A DNA stretch of 42,397 bases, taken from contig JAHLKH010000206.1 in NCBI GenBank assembly GCA_025526915.1, positions 1 to 42,397 on the forward strand. Direction: 5' to 3'. Shown piece by piece: positions 29,873-39,120 of this stretch (the stretch's first letter is position 1; the number at the start of each line of letters is the position of its first letter). Made by a program: the position numbers and the translations under genes. Under the pieces are notes generated by a model, which saw only the letters and a list, made by a program, of their open reading frames with translations, was not told the origin of the DNA and made no database searches. The stretch is from Entophlyctis helioformis. Lineage: Eukaryota > Chytridiomycota > Chytridiomycetes > Chytridiales > Chytriomycetaceae.

Positions 29873-32812
29873 ATGGCCCAGGTCTCGCTCCCTCACCACC
29901 ATAGCAGCAGCATGCATGCCGACAAAGACAGGAGCGTCGTTGGCAACTTCATGGCCTGTCTCGATATTCAGAGCAACGCGGCACATGCGTCTGTGCCTAG
30001 ATTTGCCATCCCGTCGGCCATGGAGACAGACATGCCGGAAAACAACAGCCACATGAGCATGTCACCACCAGCCTCGGCCTCGGACGTATGCTGCCACGGG
30101 ATCACGCGCTCGTGCTCGCTGTGTTCTGTCTGCTCCGCGTCGTCGTCCATCTCTGCGGCATCCCTTGGCTCTCCTGCACCAGGTACTTTGATGTCTGCTG
30201 TTATGCCGCCTTGGACGTCACACCATGACCAACACTCGGCACTCATTGGCCATTGCATCATGCATCCGTTCGCATGCCCTCAGCAGGGCACTACAATATC
30301 GCCTGTGCTCTTGACCCATCGCCGCTGGGCAAAGCCGTGCCAACACACGACCACAGCCATTTTCAATCGCATTCCATTCAGCAGCAGCAGCAGCAATATC
30401 TCGTCCACCAGCCTCGCCCCGTCCACCTGGCGTCTGGCAACCAGCACCCATCATCGGCATGCACTTCCATCACCCCCCTGACGCGGGCTCCCTCCTACCA
30501 TGGATCAGTTAGCTCTGCAGCTGTTCGACCTGCATGCAATCTACTCCGCCCTCCTGCTGCTCCGAAGCCGGCCCTTGCCTTTCCTCAGCACAGCCAGCCG
30601 TTGTCGAGCCAGGTGTGTATGCGTGTGTTTGTGCCAAACGCAGCTGCATGTATGGAATCGCTACTTCACATCTGTTCGAGCTTGCGATGTCCCTGCGTCG
30701 CTGTGTCGCTGTGTCGCACGTGGCTGGTGGCAGTTGGGTGATCTTCGCAGACTGCATCTGTCCCGCGTCCTGTCATGAACGGGACGCGAGATCACAGCCC
30801 CCCATCCTGCCCGTGAAGCAACTCTGCCGTGTCATTCTTTATATGCAAAGTCTCACCTTGCTCATGTCCATGCCCGTATCCCTCAACATCCACCCTGGAT
30901 CGCTCCATCGTCGACCAACGCCATGGCGTATTCTTTCCTGCATGGCTCGGCTTGGGACGTCTGCCATCGAACCTGCCCAACATGGCTCTGCACGGCCATG
31001 TTTGGGGACCCATTCGGTTGTCGCCAACCAACTTACTCGGATGATGACGACGACCATGCCAATCGCCACCTCGTCGGCGACATCCGCATTGACCCATGCT
31101 GCAACATATCAACGCAAAAGTCCCGTCAAGCACCTGTCTCCCTCATGCAAACTCCTCCGCACACTCCGCACACGTCGCCTCCACAGTTCCCGCATCACCC
31201 TCCCGGGCTTCCTTCAGCATTGATCGGTGCACGCAGCATCCCAACTGGTGTTGCCCACCTAGCGGATCCACCAAATGCACCGTCTGCAGCCATCAATGCC
31301 AGCCAGTCCGGCATGCCGCAACAGCCTCGCCCAAAAGACTATCCTCTGCAGCCGCAGCCGCCAGACCAATCCAAGGCCCTGCAGCTTCTTGCATCGCACT
31401 CGCTCCACCCAGACTTTGCCGCCCGTTTCGAGGTGACGTCCGAGCTCGGATCTGGCGGGTTTGGGTTTGTGTTGGGTGCAATCGACCACCTTACTGGCCG
31501 CGAGGTGGCCGTCAAGTTCATCATGCGGTCGCGTGTGCCCGACACGGCGTGGGTCAAGGATCAAGACCTTGGTGCCATTCCTCTCGAAGTCTTTTTCCTG
31601 CGCCACTGCAACCACAAGAACATCATCTCGTTTGTCGCTGTGTACACTGACAGCACGTACGTGTATCTCGTCACGGAGCTGCATGGATCGCAGTGGACCG
31701 CTGCCAAGGACCACATCGGCGCAGCATCGCAGGTGCCTGTCCAAGATCCAACGCAGATGCTGGGCCTATCAGAGAAGGCCACTGCCGCTACTTCTGGCTA
31801 CGTCCCGGCTGCTGCCGAGCCTCCGCACATGGGACACAGCTTGTCTGCCATTGCAGAATCCACTTCTGGAGCGAAGATGCTCGGAAGCGGAAGTATTGCG
31901 TCGCGCTGCGCTGCGCAGTTCCTCCCCCGTTGACGCGATCCAACACATGTCCTCTGCCCGCTAAGCTCTGTCGCCGCCCATCGATGGACCTATTCGAGTA
32001 AGTCAGCAGGCAAAATCTCGGCAGGCTCATTGTCTGTCTCGTTGGAGTAGTTTGCTGATTGGTCTGTGCACATTGCCATGCTATGAAACAGATGCATCGA
32101 GCAGTTTGATCGCATTCCAGAAGACGTTGCCAAATTCATCTTTCGCCAGGTGGCCGAAGCCATCCGCTACCTCCATTCCAAAAGCGTCGTGCATCGTGAT
32201 ATCAAGGACGAGGTGGGGCTGTCTCAGTCTTTCTCCCGCAACGCAGAGTGTTGTGTACACAGCACTAACCCAACAGCTTACTTTTACGCTCTTTCATAAC
32301 AGAACATTGTGATTGACAACAACTTCCACGTCAAGATCATCGACTTTGGATCGGCAGCCATCGAGCACCCTGATCCTGGTTTCTTGTTTGATCGCTTCCA
32401 GGGTACGATCCAGTACGCCAGCCCAGAAATCCTTCGAGGCGAAAAGTACCGTGGACGGCCCTCTGACATTTGGGCAATGGGCGTTTTGCTGGTAAGAGGT
32501 TATTTAACTGAGCACAGCTCGGCGTGCAGCGTACAACGAATTGCCACTCACACTTCACGACGCCGCCATCCCCAGTACACCATCCTGTATGGCGAGGTAC
32601 CGTTTGCATCGTCTGAGCAGGCCAAAAACTACAACTTCAAGCCACCGCGTCTTCCGTCGTCCCCCGAGTGTATGAACCTGCTCAACTGGATGCTGCAAAA
32701 GCACGCGTCCAAGCGGCCGACTTCTGAGCAAGTCCTCAGACACCCTTGGATGGCCATTGCGCCGGCAATCACCCGCACAACGACGACGGTTGGAAACATG
32801 TGCATCTCCTGA
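29873..32812 (+). CDS. PAS-kinase-like serine/threonine protein kinase
   Basis: Best supported exons: 29873-30182, 30284-30612, about 31121-31732, 31966-31997, 32092-32212, 32303-32491 and 32576-32812; phases agree and give about 609 residues. The first 300 residues are low-complexity (His, Ser, Pro, Gln). The kinase domain matches PAS kinases: ELGSGGFGFVLGA (glycine loop), VAVKFIMRSRV (ATP lysine), DTAWVKDQDLGAIPLEV, MDLFE, HRDIKDENIVI (catalytic loop), IIDFGSAA (DFG), GTIQYASPEIL, and RPTSEQVLRHPWM near the end. PAS kinases tune sugar and glycogen metabolism to nutrient state. No PAS domain is visible, but exons between 30613 and 31120 are not resolved. The donor at 31733 (GTGCCT) is weak; without that intron the frame stays open to 31933 and then stops. 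Confidence 0.82.
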
Positions 32813-32984
32813 TCTAAGCGTCTCTCGACTTGACGGCTTCTCCTTGTCCATATGTTCTTTCTTTTGTTCTTTCCGGTTTCTTTTAGTTGGGGTTGTTGCT
32901 GCCGTTACCGCTACATTTTATTCGCCGTTTGAATACCAGGTCTCGTCGCCCTCACCTGTATTTTCCACTCCATTCCAATAACGG

Positions 32985-35644
32985 ATGAACCGAGCCAAGC
33001 CGTTCAGCGCCAAGCAGAAGAAGGCGCAGCTTCAGGAGAAGCGGCAGCGCAAGCGAGGCGAGCAACTGCCAGATGAGACGGGTCAGAAGCCGCAAGGAGA
33101 CAAGCAGAACGGCGACAGCGATGACCGGCAGAGCGCTGCTTCCGAGCAGCACGGCACCAGCCACGTTGCGGACACCAACGACAGGAACTCTCGCGGCAAC
33201 GGTAAGCATATGACGGTGCCGCGGCAAAGTGGCCGATGATGCTGACCACCTCCTGCACCGACAGACCGGCCAGGATCTCGCGGTCGAAGAGCAGCAAGCG
33301 CCTCTGCTGCGTCCCCGGATCAAGGGTCGTTCGGGCAATGTCAAGGAAACAGCAGTCGCCCAGATCTGTATCTGCTGCCACTCGTGACGCAACGACCAGC
33401 AGCAGGTCGGCTCGGTCAATGTCACCGTCAGACGGACCCCGCAGGTAACCAAACCGCCCAGTGCCAATGGTCGTGGCACGAGCTGATCATGCCGAGGCTC
33501 GCTTCTGGCCATCAGGCTGGAGTCGGTCTTTCATCGCATGACGCCCCAGGATGTCGAGGCCATGAAGGAAGCATCGCGACGGCCGCTGGTCCCACAGCCT
33601 GCTGTGAGTTTCACACACAACGAGGCTTTCGATGTAGCGTGTGCAGGGGGTGCTGACCATGACAGCATGGTCAGGAAGCGCTGGATGTCGGGTTTGATGA
33701 CGTGTATCCGCCTGATGCCATGATCGACTTCCCCAAACGGCCGCCGTGGACACGCACGCAGTCCAAGCAGGACCTTGAAAGCCAAGAGCAGCGTGCCTTT
33801 GACTCGTGGCTCGATGGTCTGCGTATGCGCTTTGCTTCCTCTGTGCAGGAGCGTGGAATCTGGACAGCGAGGACGGATGGGGCCAGCCGTCGCTGAGTCT
33901 GTTTGAGCTCAATCTGGAAGTCTGGCGGCAGCTATGGCGTGTGGTCGAGGCGTCTGATCTGGTTCTCCTGGTTGTCGATGCGCGGCATCCTGTCCTGCAC
34001 TTCCCGCCTGCGCTGTACGAGTATGTTGTCAATGAGATGGGCCGCAAGCTTGTGCTTGTGCTGAACAAGGTGCGCACTTGCTGGCTGCACATCACCTTGC
34101 ATGAAAGCGACTCGTGCTAAAGTGCCTGCACGATGGATAGGTGGACCTTGTTCCGAGCGATATTGCGGCGGCGTGGACGGCGTACTTTGCAGAGCGGTTT
34201 CCTGGGCTGCATATTGTCTCGTTCAGCTGCTACCCCAAGGAGAGTTTGTGGATGCCAGCCGCGACGCGAAGCAACCGTCTGACAGGTTGGAACAGCAAAA
34301 ACAGCAGCAGCAGGCCATCAACGCACGTAACCGGCGTATCAAGCGGTATGCGCGTGCAGTCGGCGTCATCCAGCTTGTTGAGGCGTGCCGCGATGTGCAA
34401 GTGTATAAGCAAGGCGTGCGAGTGGACTGGGACGGCTTGCTCGCGCGGCTCAGGGCCAACATGAAGGTACGAATGGCGGACGACCAGAGGCGTGCGGCAG
34501 CCAGGGAGAGCCAAGAGGGGTTCCTTGGACGGTCAAGAAAGCGACAGGGAATGCCTAGTGCAGGTACAGACGGCGGGCACGGCACGGACTCGGATTCGGA
34601 CTTGGACTTGGACGAGGATGAGGATGGAGCGGATACAGGTGTGCCAGACTTGGATGCTGCTCTTGAATCGCTCGAACTCGGTGGTGGATCCAAAAGTAGT
34701 GCAGTGCAAGAGGGTCTTGGTGGTCCTCACAAGCAGATGATCACGATTGGACTTGTTGGACATCCGTGAGTGTGCTGTGGCATGATCTGTGCAGTGTGCT
34801 TGATCTGGCGCAACCGCATGTTGGCTGACAGCCATCCAAACAGCAATGTCGGCAAGTCATCGCTCATTAACGGGATCCTTGGCCGCAAAGTCGTATCGAC
34901 ATCTCGCACGCCTGGACACACAAAGCACTTTCAGACAATCCATCTGACGCGCGAGCTGCGACTTTGCGACTGTCCCGGGCTGGTCTTCCCGTCGGTCATA
35001 CCAAGACCTTTGCAAGTATGGACACGGCGTGTGCTTTCATCAACGGCTGACCGACCATGCTTACACTGTGTGGCTGGCAGATCTTGAGCGGCATGTACCA
35101 CATTGCACAGGTGCAGGATCCGTACTCGAGTGTTGGGTTTCTTGCCGAGCGCATTCCAGTGGCGGACATTCTGAGTCTTGATCCGCCAAACTACACCGAC
35201 GGCAATGACGCGGGCAGTACAGGTGGTGGTAACCACCACCCAACTGCAACGGCAACCAACAGGCAAAAGGCCAGTGCGAGACAGCAGTTTGCATGGAGTG
35301 GATGGACCATCTGTGAGGCATTTGCTCTGCAGCGAGGATTCCTCACAACGCGCGCTGCACGGCCTGACGTGTACCGGGCAGCAAACCTTTTGCTGCGCAT
35401 GGCGAATGACGGACGGCTCCTGCTCGTGTATCGACCGACAGGATACAGTCAGGGGCGTTGGGCTGATTCAGCCGACAATGTTCCCAAGCATGTTGATGTT
35501 GGTGCAGCCATGAACGAGCTGTATGCAGACCAAGGGGACGCGGACGGCGATGAGAGTGATGGGCACAAAGTCGAGCATGAGCGCGTTGCTCGCGTTGTCA
35601 CAAACAGCAATCCATTTGATCGGCTAGAGAGGGGTGGGCAATAG
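32985..35644 (+). CDS. GNL1: GNL1-type circularly permuted GTPase
   Basis: Exons: 32985-33201, 33265-33444, 33497-33603, 33675-33816, 33849-34069, 34141-34765, 34844-35015 and 35081-35644; about 742 residues. The start NRAKPFSAKQKKAQLQEK is the hallmark of GNL1, a nuclear/nucleolar GTPase of the YlqF/MMR1 group. DFPKRPPW and LEVWRQLWRVVEASD follow. G motifs come in permuted order: NKVDL (G4), later GHPNVGKSS (G1), SRTPGHT (G2) and DCPG (G3). An acidic insert (DSDSDLDLDEDEDGAD) separates the halves. Exon 6 is 625 nt but its neighbours require 626: one base is missing, best placed in the CCCC run at 34233-34236 (SCYP then QGEFVDASRD). An LSG1 identity was considered, but the N-terminus and RPPW motif fit GNL1 better. 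Starts 172 bp after the kinase. Confidence 0.9.
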
Positions 35645-35690
35645 GGCGAGGGAATGCCGGCAAACCGCCGGCAAATGGCCTGACATTCAA

Positions 35691-35871
35691 ACAATTACCA
35701 AGCGTTTTGGAATTGGATTCATCGCAAGAGGCGACGAATGAAAGCAAGCACAGCACACGATGGAAGATTTGAGTCAGCAACGAGCATGCAACGACAGGCG
35801 GGCGAGGCACATCCACATGCATGAGGGACTTACCTTGCACCATTGTTTGAACAATGATGTGATAAGTGACC
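35691..35871 (-). ncRNA. candidate Fanzor guide-RNA (fRNA) region, copy 2
   Basis: Non-coding 3' flank conserved with 2636-2781 of copy 1, including the terminal CTTGGTAATTGT. Copy 2 alone carries a perfect 16-bp palindrome (CATTGTTTGAACAATG, 35841-35856) able to form a hairpin. By analogy with studied Fanzor and TnpB loci this would be the scaffold, and the bases left of 35691 (read on the reverse strand) the guide. Inference only. Confidence 0.4.
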
Positions 35872-36392
35872 CTATTGGTCGATCAGGAGGTGCCCTGATT
35901 CAAAGTGTTGGTGGTCAAACAAGTCACTGTGTGGGATGAGTGACAGGTGACTTGAGGGCAGGCTGTCTGCGTGCTGGTCACTGCTGGATGACGGATGGAC
36001 CATGTCTTGAATGCTGCTGTACAGCACGTCTTGAATACCACAGGACGGCAGCATGATCTGGTCCCATGAGGCCACATGCGACTTGAAGGGAAATGGAGCA
36101 CGACTTGCACGCTCCTGGATGTCAGCCTGCATTCTTGCAATGCCTGCAAGGTACTCTGGCGTGGCTGGATCGTCACTGGCTGGCGTGTGCGTCAAGTAGA
36201 GTGGCCGGTGTCCAAAGAGCAGATGCCACAGGGCGACCATCCCGATGTTAGTGGCTCCAAGCACGTCTCGGTGGTAGACGGCCTTGCATGGTATGCACTC
36301 GTAGCGTCGCAGGTTGGTGCGGTTCTCGTATGGGATCCGCTGCTTGCACTGCGGGCACATCTGGCTGGTCAGGTTCTCGTTGCAGCGGTAGA

Positions 36393-36423
<31 letters not shown>

Positions 36424-38555
36424 CAGTTGGTGCACAGATGAATGGATGGATGGATGGATGGACAGCGTGGCATCAGACGCACATAGGCATATCCAGACGA
36501 CCGCAGATGCCTGATGAGAAACCTCTCAAACACAGCATGCCGGCCACCTTGGCCTGTAAAGTCGATGCCAAATGCCCACACAACGGGAATGTCCTTCTCT
36601 GTTGGCTTGTCACAGCGGCCTTGAGATGCATCGGATGCGCGATATCTAGTGGTCGATCCTGCCAGCTTCATGATGCCCTCAAGAGCGTTTCCGCGAATAG
36701 ACATGCTGTTGCTGCGCTTGGTGAACCGCTTGGCCTTGACCTTCTGTGGAATGCCATGCCATGCCATGCCATGCAGTGTGATCAGCAGGCGATCAAGCAG
36801 CATGGCGGCCATGCCAGTGGGCATCCAGAAACAGAGAAACCGTACCCGTGCATTCAGGAATGGCGTGCAGTATGCATGGCAGCGCAGATCCCAAAAGGCT
36901 CTCTTGCCTGCTGTGGCGTTTGGATCGGCATGCTTTGCTGTCTTGAATGCAATGGCCGCCTGGATGTCCACTGCCTTGGCATATCGATTGTTGAGCCTGG
37001 CACAATAGACAGGCACTGTGAGTTGATCAGGTCAAGAGTGCGCGTGGCAGAGTCATTGCATGCATACCACCGCTGAAAGTCACGCTCAGCTTGTGCCATG
37101 CCAGAGGAGAGCACGTAGTTGGACTCGAGCTTATACGAAAAGTCTCTGAGATCAACCAAGATGCTGGATGCGCCATACAGGTACCGCTCGCCCCAGTCAA
37201 AGCTGACAACGCGAACAGTCTGGTAGCCTTGGTCAGTGAACAGGTTGTTGGCTTTGACAATGTTGAGCAATCGCTGCGAGGCGTAGAAGCTGAGCTTGCC
37301 CTGTCATGCCATGGAATGAGTGAGGAATGTGCAACGCATGTGCACCAATGCGCGAGGTTGGCATGCAAGTGGCTTACAGGATTGGGTGTGTATGGCTTGG
37401 TGGCTGATGAGTCAGCTGGATTGGTGGCTGTGGATGGCATGTCAGTCGGTGTGGACAACAAGTGCGCGTCTGGATTGGCACAGCAACTCACATTCGCCGT
37501 TAATGTAATCGGGCTCACCATCATCCAAGCCATCATCCAAGTCATTGTCATCATCAGCAACCCACGGCTGCTCGCCTGAAGACATCAGATTGGAGTATGC
37601 AGAGCAAGGCAGCAGTCAAAATCCATGTGTGTACCAAAACATCCAAGCATGCCACATACAGCAAGGCGACTCTGGACGGTTTGTGCAAAAGTCCAACACT
37701 GTCTGGCAGATGCTGTATCCATCGGTCTTGATGCTGCCCAGTCTGACTGCCTTGGTTGGTCGTGCTGGTGGCAGAGCATCAATCGCAGCCTGAATGTGCT
37801 TCTTGCGCTGCTCATCATCCAGCTTGAGACAATCAGCTTTGAGCATTGCCATGGCTGTGGCATCTGCTTCAGCCTGGGCATTAGCTGTGTCCATCTCTGT
37901 CTTGGCCTCAGCTGGCGTTTGGAAGCGACGTGTATCCGAGGCAAGTCCAGGGAGGAGGATGTCGAGGATGGCCAGCTCCTTGCTTTTGCTGAAGGCCTTC
38001 TCAATTGGGTCATTTGGCAACTTAAGGGCCAACTCGGCATCATTGTAGCCTTGGAACACAGTGCAGTGTTAGCATCAAATGGCATTGGCATGACATAGAC
38101 AAATGTGACCTACCAAGTGCAGCCAGGAGCTGCTCTCTCAGTGCTTGGAGGACAGCATTGTCCTTGGTGGGTACACGATCCTTCTTTGTCCCCATCACAG
38201 CCCAAAAGAGGGTGGCCTCTGTGATGAGGACAAAGGGGTCGCAGCTGGCTGGCTGTGGACACAACTTGATGGCTGTGCCACCTGCAAGATCACAGAGCTC
38301 CTTGAACTTACAAATGTCCGATGTTGACGTGCTGCGCATAATCGCCTGAATCGGATGCAGCTCTTGTGGGATCTCGATGGTGTCCCCATCCTGTGTGGCT
38401 GGTGGTGTGGTGTTTGTGGCATCTGTGGCAGCAGTCTTGTCCTTTGGCCTCTTGGATGTGCTGCCATCAGTGGCCAGCAGCAGCTGTGATGCAGTCCGCT
38501 TGAGACTCAGGGCAGGAGGAGCGACATCCTGGGCAGCGTCCTGGGTGGCGTCCAC
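35872..38555 (-). CDS. Fanzor-type RNA-guided nuclease, copy 2 (no lesion seen)
   Basis: Exons: 38555-38114, 38049-37660, 37575-37492, 37427-37378, 37300-37084, 37015-36846, 36743-36483 and 36393-35872. Phases agree and give 711 residues. Features by residue: acidic/Thr-rich N-terminus with a basic patch (SKRPKDK); RuvC-I aspartate D357 in VVSFDWGERYLYGAS; E544 in CNENLTSQMC, the likely RuvC-II acid; zinc-ribbon cysteines C551, C554, C571 and C574; RuvC-III aspartate D581 in HRDVLGATNI. The C-terminal 100 residues are Ser/His-rich. The 36845-36744 and other introns lie at the same places as in copy 1. The intron between exons 5 and 6 (37083-37016, donor GTGACT) is deduced from phase; its sequence is almost fully open and could be read differently. 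All expected catalytic residues are present, so activity is possible. Confidence 0.85.
36395..36422 (-). repeat. (TG)n/(CA)n microsatellite at the last intron acceptor, copy 2
   Basis: On the reverse strand about fourteen CA units run into the 3' splice site AG, as in copy 1 but longer. It is flanked by a GGAT tetramer run (about 36441-36460). Confidence 0.9.
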
Positions 38556-38614
38556 ACTCTCTTGGTTGTTGATGGGCCCCTTTGTAGTACTGGGCCGCCA
38601 GACGGGCTTGCCGG

Positions 38615-38665
38615 CTGGTCTCGGGGCAGTGAGTATGCATGCAGGGGAACGGCGGGCAGACGACT
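38615..38665. repeat. 51-bp direct repeat inside the LTR, first unit
   Basis: CTGGTCTCGGGGCAGTGAGT and the following bases to 38665 recur at 38690-38740 with one change (GCATGC to GCACGC). The 75-bp spacing indicates an internal duplication of the LTR. Confidence 0.9.
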
Positions 38666-38689
38666 ACTTCATTGGGAGGCAGCACAGAC

Positions 38690-38740
38690 CTGGTCTCGGG
38701 GCAGTGAGTATGCACGCAGGGGAACGGCGGGCAGACGACT
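38690..38740. repeat. 51-bp direct repeat inside the LTR, second unit
   Basis: Second copy of 38615-38665, 50 of 51 bases identical. Confidence 0.9.
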
Positions 38741-38792
38741 GCAAGAACGGGGGAAAACCAGAGCGGCCGGTGCGGCCCGACAATGTCTGTCC

Positions 38793-38822
38793 GGTCACGT
38801 GGATCACGTGGATCACGTGACC
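38793..38822. promoter_or_regulatory. three CACGTG boxes at 9-bp spacing in the LTR
   Basis: CACGTG occurs at 38796, 38805 and 38814, separated by GAT; the 30-bp block is a near-palindrome starting GGTCACGTG and ending CACGTGACC. It lies 21-50 bp inside the LTR start, where promoter elements are expected. A bHLH-type activator site is likely. Confidence 0.55.
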
Positions 38823-38842
38823 GCGACCGAGCATCCGTTACA

Positions 38843-38850
38843 CTCCCCCC
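38843..38850 (-). promoter_or_regulatory. polypurine tract (second-strand primer)
   Basis: GGGGGGAG on the reverse strand immediately precedes the LTR start TGTAAC, as needed for plus-strand priming in LTR retrotransposons. Confidence 0.75.
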
Positions 38851-39120
38851 AGCGTAGACAGCCACTCATAAGAAAGAAGAGTGGATGAACAGCGACTAAG
38901 AGGATGCAGGGGCGTTGCACACACGAGAGGCAGAAGTGCGGGCAACGATGGACGCATAGGACACAGGACGGGGAACCGTGCGCTCAGAGCGGCGAGGTGG
39001 GGTGGGATGGTTGAGAGGGGGAAGAGAAGAGAGAGAGAAGGAAGGAGGAAAAGAGGGAGGAGGGAGAGGGGGAAAGATGGAGAGAGAGAGGGAGATGGAG
39101 ATGCGGGTGCAGTCGGCTCG

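Larger units (their letters stand above)
35691..38582 (-). mobile_element. Fanzor element, copy 2
   Basis: Reverse-strand element homologous to 1-2781. The 3' end, by comparison of flanks, is at 35691, only 47 bp past the GNL1 stop codon. The 5' side is bordered by a retrotransposon LTR (from 38583), so the original 5' boundary may lie inside or beyond the retrotransposon. Confidence 0.75.
38583..38842 (-). repeat. 3' long terminal repeat of the Ty3/gypsy element
   Basis: On the reverse strand it begins TGTAACGGATG directly after a purine tract and ends CAGTACTACA: 260 bp with TGTA...TACA ends. The partner LTR and the target duplication are outside the window, so the boundary at 38583 rests on the TG/CA rule alone. 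It lies 27 bp upstream of the Fanzor copy 2 start codon, in the same orientation. Confidence 0.7.

Noticed and set aside
32985..35644. Identification as LSG1
   Set aside because: The permuted GTPase core fits both, but the KPFSAKQKKAQLQ start and DFPKRPPW are GNL1 features.
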